Source: Reyranella sp.
GTDB lineage: Bacteria; Pseudomonadota; Alphaproteobacteria; Reyranellales; Reyranellaceae
Reading direction: 5' to 3'
DNA: 8,456 bases
NCBI GenBank assembly: GCA_021732965.1
Contig: JAKFVZ010000774.1
Location: forward strand, 1 to 8,456
A program made the position numbers and the translations under genes. The notes under the pieces were generated by a model that saw only the letters and a list, made by a program, of their open reading frames with translations, did not search any database and was not told the DNA's origin. Below are positions 1-7,120 of this stretch, piece by piece. Within the stretch, counting starts at the first letter, position 1, and every line of letters starts with the position of its first letter.

Positions 1-153
1 GCCCAGCAACAGCACGATGGCGCCGAGCAGGACCGGCTGCTTCCAGAACGGACGGGCGGCCTTGCGGATCGGTCCGCGCTTCTTGCGCCGGTCATAGTCG
101 CGGCGCGGCGCGGCGCCGGCCTTGGGCGTGGCCGTCTTCTTCGCGACACTCAC
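1..153 (-). CDS. ftsQ: Cell division protein FtsQ, N-terminal fragment (runs off the window)
   Basis: FtsQ is a bitopic inner-membrane divisome protein that links early and late division proteins and has a periplasmic POTRA domain. Only the first 51 codons are present, open to the window edge. What is visible is a cytoplasmic tail rich in Lys and Arg (14 basic residues in the first 38, including RRKKR at 22-26), followed from about residue 39 by the start of a hydrophobic segment (VLLGAIVLLLG). That is the expected FtsQ N-terminus, but no diagnostic POTRA motif lies inside the window, so the name also rests on position: ftsQ normally follows ddl in this cluster. The start is GTG, inside a GTGA overlap with the ddl stop, with GAGG 8 bases upstream. 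The next expected genes are ftsA and ftsZ. Confidence 0.85.
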   Translation of the reverse strand, partial: MSVAKKTATPKAGAAPRRDYDRRKKRGPIRKAARPFWKQPVLLGAIVLLLG

Positions 154-1079
154 GTGGGGTGCCTCGCATGCTCGACCATCCAGGTCATGAGCTGTGACCA
201 TGAGATGCCGGCCCACTTGGCCTGTTCCGGCGCCAGCGACAACGGCGTCATGCCCGGCTGGGTGTTGAGCTCCAGGATGACGAGACCGGAGGTGCCGGGC
301 TTCGAATCGTCCCAGCGGAAGTCCGCCCGGCTCAGCCCGTTGCAGCCAAGCTCCTGATACGCGGCGAGCGCCCATTGCTTGGCAGCTTCGTAGACATCTT
401 CGGGCACCGGCGCCGGCACGAGATGCTCGGTGATTCCGTCGGTGTACTTGGCTTCGTAGTCGTAGAAGCGGGTGCGCGGGCGGAGTTCGGTGACGGCAAT
501 CGGCCTGTCGCCCATCACGGCGACGGTCAGCTCGCGTCCCGGCACGAACTTCTCGATCAGCACGCGTTCGCCGAACGCCGCTTCCGCCGCCTCGACCGCC
601 GCCAGGTTGTCGCCGTCGCGCACGATATGGACACCGATGCTCGAACCCTGATCGATGGGCTTTACCACATAAGGCCGCGGCATGGGATCGCCGGCGGCGA
701 GCGAGCGGCGCTCGATCACGCGGCCTTCCGCCACGCGCAGGCCGAGCGACGCAAAGATGTGCCGGGCCAGCGGCTTGTCCATCGCGATGGCCGAAGCCAG
801 CACACCGGAATGCGTGTAGGGCACCCGCATGATCTCGAGGACGCCCTGGATGCAGCCGTCCTCGCCATAGCGACCATGCAGGGCATTGAAGACCACGTCG
901 GGGCCGCCGCCGGCCGCCGGCCGCAGGAACTCGACCAGGGCGCGCAAGTCACGCTTCACGTCGTATTCGATGACCTCGTGCCCGCCCTCGCGCAGCCCCT
1001 CGGCGCAGGCCTTGCCGCTGACCAGCGAGACCTCACGCTCGGGCGACCAGCCGCCCATCAGGACCGCGACGCGCTTCAT
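150..1079 (-). CDS. ddl: D-alanine--D-alanine ligase
   Basis: This cytoplasmic ATP-grasp enzyme joins two D-Ala molecules with ATP, giving the dipeptide that MurF adds to the peptidoglycan precursor. The 309-residue product has the usual length for the DdlB type. Visible motifs are the N-terminal GGWSPEREVSL (9-19, with the D-Ala-binding Glu at 15), HGRYGEDGCIQG (68-79), the ATP-grasp segment VVKPIDQGSSIGV (138-150), the EKFVPGRELTVAVM strand (176-189), the omega loop RFYDYEAKY (204-212), RADF (251-254), and the metal-binding and substrate-binding ELNTQPGMTPLSL (270-282). YDYEAKY in the loop is the form seen in D-Ala-D-Ala ligases, which argues against a D-Ala-D-Lac ligase. The start is one of two tandem ATGs (1082 and 1079). 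The second is chosen because the GGAG lies 6 bases away from it and only 3 from the first. It overlaps the murB stop by one base (TGATG). Confidence 0.97.
   Translation of the reverse strand: MKRVAVLMGGWSPEREVSLVSGKACAEGLREGGHEVIEYDVKRDLRALVEFLRPAAGGGPDVVFNALHGRYGEDGCIQGVLEIMRVPYTHSGVLASAIAMDKPLARHIFASLGLRVAEGRVIERRSLAAGDPMPRPYVVKPIDQGSSIGVHIVRDGDNLAAVEAAEAAFGERVLIEKFVPGRELTVAVMGDRPIAVTELRPRTRFYDYEAKYTDGITEHLVPAPVPEDVYEAAKQWALAAYQELGCNGLSRADFRWDDSKPGTSGLVILELNTQPGMTPLSLAPEQAKWAGISWSQLMTWMVEHARHPT
162..165 (-). promoter_or_regulatory. Ribosome binding site of ftsQ
   Basis: GAGG on the minus strand, 8 bases before the GTG at 153 and inside the last codons of ddl. It supports the GTG as the ftsQ start, since no other start precedes the basic tail at a comparable spacing. 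Confidence 0.55.
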
Positions 1080-2005
1080 CATTCTCTCCCCGCCGGTTCG
1101 CCGATGCGCCGGATTTCCCATTCGAGCTGCACGCCGGTCTTCTCCAGCACGCGGCGGCGCACCTGCTCGCCCAGCGCCTCGATGTCCGTCGCCGTGGCCT
1201 CGCCGAGATTGATGAGGAAGTTGCAATGCTTCTCGGACACCTGCGCCTCGCCGATGCGCAGCCCGCGGCACCCGGCCTCGTCGATCAGCTCCCAGGCGCG
1301 CCGGCCCGGCGGATTGACGAAGGTCGAGCCACCGGTGCGGCTGCGCGGCTGGGACTCCGTGCGGGCGGTGTCGATCTCGGCAATGCGGCGGGCGATGGCA
1401 AGCTGGTCGCCTTGCGTACCGCGCAAGCGTGCCGAGGTGAAAATCCAGTCCGACGGCGCCTCGCTGTGGCGATAGCGGTAGCCCATGGCGGCGGCCGGCA
1501 CCGTGTGGACCTTGCCCGCACGATCGACCGCCTCGGCCGCCAGAAGAACCTGCGCCAGGTCGCCCTCGTAGGCGCCGGCATTCATGCGCAGCGCACCACC
1601 GATCGTGCCGGGAATGCCGCTCAGGAACTCGAGACCGGCCAGCGCATGATCGCGGGCAGCCAGCGCGACGTTGAGATCGAGCGCGCCCGCGCCGGCCACG
1701 ACCTCGTTGCCTTCGACCGAGATGCCGGTGAAACCGCGCATCAGGCGGACGACCACGCCCCTCACACCGCCGTCGCGCACGAGGATGTTGGAGCTGACGC
1801 CCAGCACCGTGACCGGCACGTCGGATGGCAGGCCTGCCATGAAGCTCGCAAGATCCTCGACGTCGGCGGGCCGGAACAGGACCTCGGCCGGACCACCTGC
1901 GCGAAACCAGGTCTGCGGACCAAGGGCTGCGTCGGCGGTCAGCCGTCCGCGCGGCCTGGGCAGCCGGTCGATCAGGTGGGAGGTCGAGGTCGCGAGAGCC
2001 ATCAT
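1079..2005 (-). CDS. murB: UDP-N-acetylenolpyruvoylglucosamine reductase
   Basis: MurB is a cytoplasmic FAD enzyme that uses NADPH to reduce UDP-GlcNAc-enolpyruvate (the MurA product) to UDP-MurNAc. The 308-residue product is typical of the shorter type II family, which lacks the tyrosine loop of the E. coli enzyme. Visible motifs: TWFRAGGPAE (32-41), the FAD-binding stretch LGVSSNILVRDGGVRG (68-83), EFLSGIPGTIGGALRMNAGAY (126-146), YRHS (178-181, with Arg179 matching the active-site Arg of the family), GGSTFVNP (225-232, with Ser227 as the likely proton donor), SEKHCNFLIN (257-266), and LEWEIRRIG (294-302, with Glu297 as the likely catalytic Glu). Two ATGs in tandem (2005, 2002) precede ALATSTSH. 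The first gives a 4-base overlap with the murC stop and the second a 1-base overlap. No strong Shine-Dalgarno sequence separates them, so the first residue is uncertain by one codon. Confidence 0.97.
   Translation of the reverse strand: MMALATSTSHLIDRLPRPRGRLTADAALGPQTWFRAGGPAEVLFRPADVEDLASFMAGLPSDVPVTVLGVSSNILVRDGGVRGVVVRLMRGFTGISVEGNEVVAGAGALDLNVALAARDHALAGLEFLSGIPGTIGGALRMNAGAYEGDLAQVLLAAEAVDRAGKVHTVPAAAMGYRYRHSEAPSDWIFTSARLRGTQGDQLAIARRIAEIDTARTESQPRSRTGGSTFVNPPGRRAWELIDEAGCRGLRIGEAQVSEKHCNFLINLGEATATDIEALGEQVRRRVLEKTGVQLEWEIRRIGEPAGRE
1086..1091 (-). promoter_or_regulatory. Ribosome binding site deciding the ddl start
   Basis: GGGGAG on the minus strand inside the 3' end of murB. It ends 3 bases before the ATG at 1082 and 6 bases before the ATG at 1079, so normal spacing favours the second ATG (product starting MKRVAVLMGG). 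Confidence 0.65.
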
Positions 2006-3477
2006 GCAGCCGAGCCGCTCTGGGGGCCGGAATCGTTGGCGATGGCGCGCGGGCCGGCCTTCTCGGCCGCGAGCTGCTGGATCTGGCCGGGCAGCGCATG
2101 CGCCCAGGCCGTGATGTTGCCGGCGCCGAGGCAGACCACGACATCGCCCGGACGCGCCGTTTGCCAGACCAGTTCGGGCAGATCGCCCGGTCCGCCAAGC
2201 GGCGCCACGTCGCGATGGCCGGCGCGCTGCACGAGGCCGACCAGCATGTCGCGATTGACGCCTTCGATCGGCGCTTCGCCGGCGGCATAGACATCGGCGA
2301 TGATCACGGCATCGGCGTCGGAGAAGCAGGTGGCGAACTCGGCGCGCAGCGCGCCGAGACGGGAGTAACGATGCGGCTGCATGACGGCGATGACGCGTCC
2401 AGAGCCGCCATAGGCCTGGCGGGCGGCGCGCAGCACGGCAGCGATCTCGACCGGGTGATGGCCGTAATCGTCGATCACGGTGATGCCGTGCGCCTCGCCG
2501 GTCTTGGTGAAGCGGCGCTTCACGCCCGCGAACGAGGCCAGCGCGCGGCGGATCGTGTCGTCCGGCAGGCCCATCTCCTGCGCGACGGCGATCGCCGCCA
2601 GGGCGTTCTGGACATTGTGCTGGCCGAACATCGGCAGCCTGATTCCGGTGATGGTGCGCGATTCGTTGGTGGCGCGATGCTCGACCATGACATCGAAGTC
2701 GGCGCCGCCGCGGTCGAGCTTGAGGTTGATGGCGCGCACATCGGCATTGGCGCCGATTCCGTAGGTGACGATGCGCCGGTCGGCGACACGCGGGATCAGC
2801 GCCTGGACCTCGGGATGATCCGAACAAAGCACGGCGAAACCGTAGAAGGGAATGTTCTCGACGAAGCGGACGAAGGCGTCGCGCAGCGCGTCGAAGGTGC
2901 CGTAGTGGTCGAGATGCTCGGGATCGACGTTGGTCACCACCGCGATGGTGGCCGGCAGGCGCAGGAACGAGCCATCCGATTCGTCGGATTCCACGACCAT
3001 CCAGTCGCCGTCGCCCAGGCGCGCGTTGGTGCCGTAGGCGTTGATGATGCCGCCGTTGATGACGGTCGGATCGAGACCGCCGGCGTCGAGCATCGAGGCG
3101 ACAAGCGACGTCGTCGTCGTCTTGCCGTGCGTGCCGCCAACGGCGATCGACCATTTCAGGCGCATCAGTTCGCCCAGCATCTCGGCGCGGCGCACGACCG
3201 GCACGTGGCGCGTGCGGGCGGCCAGAACCTCGGGATTGTCCTTCTTGACGGCGCTCGACACGACCAGGACCTGGGCGCTGCCGACGTTCTCGGCACGGTG
3301 GCCGATCATCACCTTCATGCCGAGCTCGGCGATGCGGCGCGTGTTGGCGCTCTCGGCGACGTCGCTGCCCTGCACCTTGTAGCCGAGGTTGTGGAGGACC
3401 TCGGCGATGCCGGACATGCCGATACCGCCGATGCCGACGAAGTGGATGAGTCCGAGGTCGAGCGGCAGCGCCCTCAT
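2002..3477 (-). CDS. murC: UDP-N-acetylmuramate--L-alanine ligase
   Basis: MurC is the first Mur ligase. In the cytoplasm it adds L-Ala to UDP-MurNAc with ATP. The 491-residue product shows all three domains: an N-terminal UDP-binding Rossmann domain with HFVGIGGIGMSG (12-23), a central ATPase domain with P-loop GTHGKTTTT (115-123), ESDESDGSFL (163-172) and NVDPEHLDHYG (183-193), and a C-terminal domain with GVKRRF (318-323), DDYGHHP (336-342), QPHRYSR (367-373) and GAGNI (451-455). The HGKT P-loop and the DYGHHP block separate MurC from MurD and MurF. The last 25 or so residues are a low-complexity Ala/Gly/Ser tail without recognisable motifs. The ATG overlaps the murG stop by 4 bases (ATGA) and has AGGAG 7 bases upstream, so the start is well supported. 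The stop lies inside the murB ATGATG start. Confidence 0.98.
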   Translation of the reverse strand: MRALPLDLGLIHFVGIGGIGMSGIAEVLHNLGYKVQGSDVAESANTRRIAELGMKVMIGHRAENVGSAQVLVVSSAVKKDNPEVLAARTRHVPVVRRAEMLGELMRLKWSIAVGGTHGKTTTTSLVASMLDAGGLDPTVINGGIINAYGTNARLGDGDWMVVESDESDGSFLRLPATIAVVTNVDPEHLDHYGTFDALRDAFVRFVENIPFYGFAVLCSDHPEVQALIPRVADRRIVTYGIGANADVRAINLKLDRGGADFDVMVEHRATNESRTITGIRLPMFGQHNVQNALAAIAVAQEMGLPDDTIRRALASFAGVKRRFTKTGEAHGITVIDDYGHHPVEIAAVLRAARQAYGGSGRVIAVMQPHRYSRLGALRAEFATCFSDADAVIIADVYAAGEAPIEGVNRDMLVGLVQRAGHRDVAPLGGPGDLPELVWQTARPGDVVVCLGAGNITAWAHALPGQIQQLAAEKAGPRAIANDSGPQSGSAA

Positions 3478-4592
3478 GCGGCGACTCCTGACGGCGAGAG
3501 AGGAAGGGAGATCATTTCGCCCACGACATCGGCAAGCTGCGCGGCGGCGTCGGGACGGCCGGCGGCATGCGCCGCGGACGCCATCGCTGTAAGGCGCTCG
3601 GGCGCCTCGATCAACGCCATCAGATGGCCCAGCAGCGCGTCGGCGGTGAATGAGGCGTGCGGCATCACGATGCAGGCCCCCGTCGCCTCGAAGGCGCGGG
3701 CGTTAGCGGTCTGATGATCGTCCGCGGCGTAAGGATACGGCACGAGGATCGACGGCCGGCCGATCGCCGCCAGTTCGGCCACCGTCGAGGCACCGGAGCG
3801 GCCGATCACGAGATGCGCCGATGCGATGCGGCGCGGCAGGTCCTGGAAGAACGGCGCCAGTTCGGCCACGACGCCCGCCTTCACGTAGCTGGTCCGCACG
3901 CGGTCGATGCTCTCGGGGCGGCATTGCTGCACGATGCGCAGCCGTGCCCGTATCGCCTGGGGCAGGGCCAATACCGCTTCCGGAATGACCTCGCCGAAGG
4001 AGGCCGCGCCCTGGCTGCCGCCGAAGACGAGCAGATCGATCACCCTGCCCTCGCCGGGCGCGCGGTAGGGCTGGTCCCTGAGGGCGCGCACCGTCTCGCG
4101 CACCGGATTGCCGACGAGGCGCGCGCGGCTGTCGTCCTCCAGATAGCGCGTCTTGGCGAACGAGGTGCCGACACGATTTGCGCCGCTGAGAACCAGACGG
4201 TTGGCGCGTCCCAGAACCGCGTTCTGCTCGTGCAGCGCGGACGGCAGGCGGCGCAGGCGGGCCGCGAGCATGGTCGGAACCGAGGCATAGCCGCCGAAGC
4301 CGACCACGGCGGACGGCCCGATGCGGCCCAGGGCTCGCCAGGCGTCGAACAGGCCCAGCGCCAGCGAGAACAACGCCAGCACCTTTTTCGCCATGGAGCC
4401 GGTCGGACTGGCCGAATGAATATAGTGGATCGGCCGGCGCGACAGCGCGCCCTGCCACTGGCGGCCCCGCGAATCGGTGACCAGCGTGAACGGCACGCCG
4501 CGCGCCTCGAGTTCGCCGGCCAGCGCCTCGGCGGGGAACACATGCCCGCCGGTGCCGCCGGTCGCCAGAACCACGGGGCGCACTGCCGCCAT
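3474..4592 (-). CDS. murG: Lipid II synthase: UDP-GlcNAc--MurNAc-(pentapeptide)-PP-undecaprenol GlcNAc transferase
   Basis: MurG is a GT28-family (GT-B fold) glycosyltransferase bound to the cytoplasmic face of the inner membrane. It transfers GlcNAc from UDP-GlcNAc to lipid I, making lipid II. The product has 372 residues, the usual length. The N-terminal, acceptor-side domain carries the glycine loop TGGTGGHVFPA (11-21), GFGGYASVP (98-106) and HEQNAVLGRANR (121-132). The C-terminal, donor-side domain carries VGNPVR (160-165), the second glycine loop GGSQGA (191-196), the UDP-binding RSGASTVAELAAIGRPSILVPYP (265-287, with Glu273 at the usual ribose-contact site) and DDHQTANA (291-298). The frame stays open upstream through ftsW, but only this ATG gives the standard N-terminus. 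It overlaps the ftsW stop by one base (TGATG) and has GAGAGG 7 bases upstream. The stop overlaps murC by 4 bases. Confidence 0.98.
   Translation of the reverse strand: MAAVRPVVLATGGTGGHVFPAEALAGELEARGVPFTLVTDSRGRQWQGALSRRPIHYIHSASPTGSMAKKVLALFSLALGLFDAWRALGRIGPSAVVGFGGYASVPTMLAARLRRLPSALHEQNAVLGRANRLVLSGANRVGTSFAKTRYLEDDSRARLVGNPVRETVRALRDQPYRAPGEGRVIDLLVFGGSQGAASFGEVIPEAVLALPQAIRARLRIVQQCRPESIDRVRTSYVKAGVVAELAPFFQDLPRRIASAHLVIGRSGASTVAELAAIGRPSILVPYPYAADDHQTANARAFEATGACIVMPHASFTADALLGHLMALIEAPERLTAMASAAHAAGRPDAAAQLADVVGEMISLPLSPSGVAA
3485..3489 (-). promoter_or_regulatory. Ribosome binding site of murC
   Basis: AGGAG on the minus strand, 7 bases before the ATG at 3477 and within the final codons of murG. 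It is one of the clearest Shine-Dalgarno sequences in the window and fixes the murC start. Confidence 0.75.
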
Positions 4593-5719
4593 CAGACGGC
4601 CTCTCTCAGGCCGGCATGCTCGCGCGTCAGCGACAGCAGCATCCCGACGCAGATCGCCATCGCCAGCGCCGAGGAGCCGCCGTAGGAGATGAACGGCAGC
4701 GTCATGCCCTTGGCCGGGATGAGCTGGATCGTCGAGGCCATGTTGATGGCCGCCTGCAGCCCGAACTGCACCGCAAGGCCGGTGGCCGCCAGGGTGATGA
4801 ACAGGCTGGTCTCCTTCGAGGCGCGCGACATCGAGCGCAAGGTCACGAAGGCGAAGAGTGCGAGGATCATCAGGCAGACGACGAGGCCGAACTCCTCGCC
4901 GGCGACGGCCATCACGAAGTCGGTATGGGCGTCGGGAAGCTGCGCCTTCACCGTGCCCTCGCCGGGACCGCGGCCGAACAGCGAGCCGTTCATGAAGGCT
5001 TCGAGCGAGGTGTTGACCTGATAGTTGTCGCCCGATGTCGGGTCGAGGAAACGGTCGAAGCGGCTGCGCACGTGGCTGAACAGGAAGTACGCGCCGACCA
5101 GGCCGGCGGCGCCGGCCATCGCGCCGAAACCGGCGACCCACATCGGCAGGCCGACGACGAAGAGCTGGATGCCCCACACGGCGGCAACGACGACGCTCAT
5201 GCCCAGGTCGGGCTGCATCACCAGCAAGGCCAGCACGCCGCCGACCAGCACTGTCGACATCAGGTAGCCCGGTGCGCGCCGCTCGGTGCGGCTCTGCGCC
5301 AGCAGCCAGGCCGAGATCACGGCGAGGCTCGGCTTCACGAATTCCGACGGCTGCAGGCTCGACAGGCCGGGCACGGAGATCCAGCGCCGCGCACCCTTGA
5401 TTTCGACGCCTATGACGAAGGTGGCCGCCAGGAGCACGATGCTGCCGCAGAAGACCAGCAGCGCCAGCCGTCGCACATGCCGCGGCGAAGCAAGCGAGAT
5501 CCCCAGCATGACGAGCAGCGCCAGCGGCAGGAACATGAACTGCCGCTTGGCGAAGATGAACGAGTCGGCGCCGATGCGCTCGGCGGCCGGCGGCGACGCG
5601 GCCAGCGTCAGCATCACGCCGAAGGCCATGATCGCCAGGATCGCGCCCAGCGACCAGCGGTCGACGGTCCACCACCATTGTCCGATCACGCTTCGATCGT
5701 CGCGCGGAACCTGGATCAC
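4592..5719 (-). CDS. ftsW: Peptidoglycan glycosyltransferase FtsW (SEDS family)
   Basis: FtsW is the septal lipid II polymerase. It is a polytopic inner-membrane SEDS protein that works with the class B penicillin-binding protein FtsI. The 375-residue product has about ten hydrophobic segments (roughly 21-41, 58-78, 85-105, 128-142, 152-170, 172-190, 194-214, 276-296, 306-328 and 343-363). SEDS motifs present are KGARRWI (108-114), LQPSEFVK (122-129), QPDLGMS (169-175), GRGPGEGTVK (249-258), LPDAHTDFVMA (261-271, with Asp267 matching the catalytic Asp of the family), GEEFG (274-278) and PAKGMTLPFISYGGSS (335-350). The division-gene context and the sequence favour FtsW over RodA. The start is GTG, inside a GTGA overlap with the murD stop and with GGAGG 5 bases upstream. 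The stop overlaps the murG ATG by one base, coupling the polymerase to the enzyme that makes its substrate. Confidence 0.97.
   Translation of the reverse strand: MIQVPRDDRSVIGQWWWTVDRWSLGAILAIMAFGVMLTLAASPPAAERIGADSFIFAKRQFMFLPLALLVMLGISLASPRHVRRLALLVFCGSIVLLAATFVIGVEIKGARRWISVPGLSSLQPSEFVKPSLAVISAWLLAQSRTERRAPGYLMSTVLVGGVLALLVMQPDLGMSVVVAAVWGIQLFVVGLPMWVAGFGAMAGAAGLVGAYFLFSHVRSRFDRFLDPTSGDNYQVNTSLEAFMNGSLFGRGPGEGTVKAQLPDAHTDFVMAVAGEEFGLVVCLMILALFAFVTLRSMSRASKETSLFITLAATGLAVQFGLQAAINMASTIQLIPAKGMTLPFISYGGSSALAMAICVGMLLSLTREHAGLREAV
4600..4607 (-). promoter_or_regulatory. Ribosome binding site of murG
   Basis: GAGAGAGG on the minus strand, 7 bases before the ATG at 4592 and inside the last codons of ftsW. 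It supports this ATG over the many in-frame starts that lie further upstream within ftsW. Confidence 0.65.
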
Positions 5720-7116
5720 GCCGCCCTCCCCAAAATCTCAGCGCCCGGCAGCGCCCGCGCCATGGCCCGGAACGCATCCCCCCGATGCTCGTAGCTCTTC
5801 CACTGGTCCCACGACGCGCAGGCGGGCGAGAGCAGCACGACGGCCGGCCCTTTGCCCTCCCCCTGCGCCTCGCGCTGCGCCAGCGCATGCGCGGCGTCGA
5901 GCGCCGACTGCAGGTCGCCGCAGCGGCTGTAAGGCAGCTTTCCCTCGAGCTGACCGGCGAACAGCTCCGTCGCCTCGCCGATCAGGAAGGCATGACGGAT
6001 GCGGTCGAAGTACGAAGCGAGCGGCGCGACGCCGCCCTCCTTCGCCTGACCACCCAGGATCCAGTAGATGTCGTCGTAGCTCGACAGGGCACGCGCCGTG
6101 GCGTCGGCGTTCGTGGCCTTGCTGTCGTTGATGTAGACGATGTTGCCCACTGCAGCGACGCGCTCCTGGCGGTGCGGCAGGCCGGCATAGGTCTTCATTC
6201 CCGCCACGATCGCTTCGCGCGGCAGGTCGAGCCATCGGCAGACGGCCCAGGCACAGGCTGCGTTCTGGCCGTTGTGATCGCCGGGCAGGGTCAGGACGTC
6301 GGAAAAGTCGACCGTGTAGCCATCGGCATCGACCAGCACTCCGGCGCGGTAGGAAATCCCGTTGGCCACCGGCCGGTCGAGCGCCACCGGAATGCAGGCG
6401 ATGCCGGGACGCGCCGCGATCTCGCGCTCGACCTCGCGCGAAGGCTCGTCCTCGATACCGATCACGGCGCAGTCGCCGGCACGCTGGCGCTGGAAGATGT
6501 TCTTCTTGGCCGCCACGTAGCCCGGGATGTCGCCGTGCCGGTCGATGTGGTCGGGCGTGATGTTGAGCCAGACCGCGATGTCGGCGTGGAAGGTCTGCAG
6601 CAGTTCGAGCTGGTAGGACGACAGTTCCAGCACGTAGAGCCCGCCCTTGCCGAGCGGATCGAGATCGAGCGCGCCGCGGCCGATATTGCCGCCGACCTGG
6701 CAGCGCAGGCCCGCCTGCTGGAGGATGTGGCCGATCAGCGCCGTCGTCGTCGACTTGCCGTTGGTACCGGTGATGGCGACGAACGTCGCCTCGGGCTGGG
6801 CCCGGGCCAGCAGCTCGACGTCGCAGATGATCGGCTTGCCCGCCGCCCGCGCCGCGACCGCGACCGGATGCGGCACCGGCAGGGTGCTCGGGATGCCGGG
6901 GCTGATCACCAGAGCCGTGACGCCTGACCAGTCGATGGTGGCCGGATCGGCCACGCGGGCACCGGCCTGCACAGCCGCGTCGCGCGACGCCGCGTTGTCG
7001 TCCCAGGCGACGCAATCGATCGCGGCTGCCCGCAGGGCGCGCACGGTCGCCAGGCCGGAGCGCGCGAGCCCCAGCACGACGAACGACGAACCCTTGAGGA
7101 CGGCGAGATCGATCAT
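5716..7116 (-). CDS. murD: UDP-N-acetylmuramoyl-L-alanine--D-glutamate ligase
   Basis: MurD is the second Mur ligase, adding D-Glu to UDP-MurNAc-L-Ala with ATP in the cytoplasm. The 466-residue product is a little longer than the E. coli enzyme (about 438), as is common in Alphaproteobacteria. The N-terminal UDP-binding domain has VVLGLARSG (13-21) and ISPGIP (71-76). The central domain has the P-loop TGTNGKSTTT (116-125), ELSSYQLE (164-171), NITPDHIDRHG (185-195) and AAKKNIFQ (202-209), where Lys204 aligns with the carbamylated Lys. The C-terminal domain has DSKATN (331-336), GG(Q)AKEGG (355-362) and SPACASWDQWKSYEHRGDAF (430-449), which is diagnostic for MurD. The ATG lies 4 bases after the mraY stop, with only a weak GGTGA upstream that overlaps that stop, so reinitiation is likely. 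The stop overlaps the ftsW GTG by 4 bases. Confidence 0.98.
   Translation of the reverse strand: MIDLAVLKGSSFVVLGLARSGLATVRALRAAAIDCVAWDDNAASRDAAVQAGARVADPATIDWSGVTALVISPGIPSTLPVPHPVAVAARAAGKPIICDVELLARAQPEATFVAITGTNGKSTTTALIGHILQQAGLRCQVGGNIGRGALDLDPLGKGGLYVLELSSYQLELLQTFHADIAVWLNITPDHIDRHGDIPGYVAAKKNIFQRQRAGDCAVIGIEDEPSREVEREIAARPGIACIPVALDRPVANGISYRAGVLVDADGYTVDFSDVLTLPGDHNGQNAACAWAVCRWLDLPREAIVAGMKTYAGLPHRQERVAAVGNIVYINDSKATNADATARALSSYDDIYWILGGQAKEGGVAPLASYFDRIRHAFLIGEATELFAGQLEGKLPYSRCGDLQSALDAAHALAQREAQGEGKGPAVVLLSPACASWDQWKSYEHRGDAFRAMARALPGAEILGRAA
5725..5729 (-). promoter_or_regulatory. Ribosome binding site of ftsW
   Basis: GGAGG, within a longer GGGGAGGG run on the minus strand, 5 bases before the GTG at 5719 and within the last codons of murD. 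It decides in favour of the GTG start, since no ATG lies nearby in frame. Confidence 0.75.
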
Positions 7117-7120
7117 GCGC

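Noticed and set aside
901..925. GC-rich palindrome-like run that could form a hairpin
   Set aside because: It lies inside ddl, encodes a Pro/Ala/Gly linker, and has no trailing T run on the minus strand, so it is not a terminator.
375..1475. Plus-strand open frame (366 codons) opposite ddl and murB
   Set aside because: It crosses the boundary of two well-supported genes and has the composition of an antisense shadow, with no plausible family match.
3109..3120. CGT trinucleotide repeat (a similar run lies near 6743-6752)
   Set aside because: It is simply the Thr codons of the P-loops, GTHGKTTTT in MurC and GTNGKSTTT in MurD, not a microsatellite or regulatory repeat.
2098..3714. Long plus-strand open frame (538 codons) opposite murC and the end of murG
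   Set aside because: It lies antisense to genes with complete catalytic motifs. Its product is rich in Asp, His, Arg, Gly and Ala with no recognisable domain, which is the usual effect of GC-rich third positions on the opposite strand.
4593..5888. Upstream extension of the murG frame through ftsW, suggesting a fusion
   Set aside because: The extension is an Arg/Ala/Gly-rich shadow of ftsW. The standard MurG N-terminus begins at the ATG at 4592, which has its own ribosome binding site.
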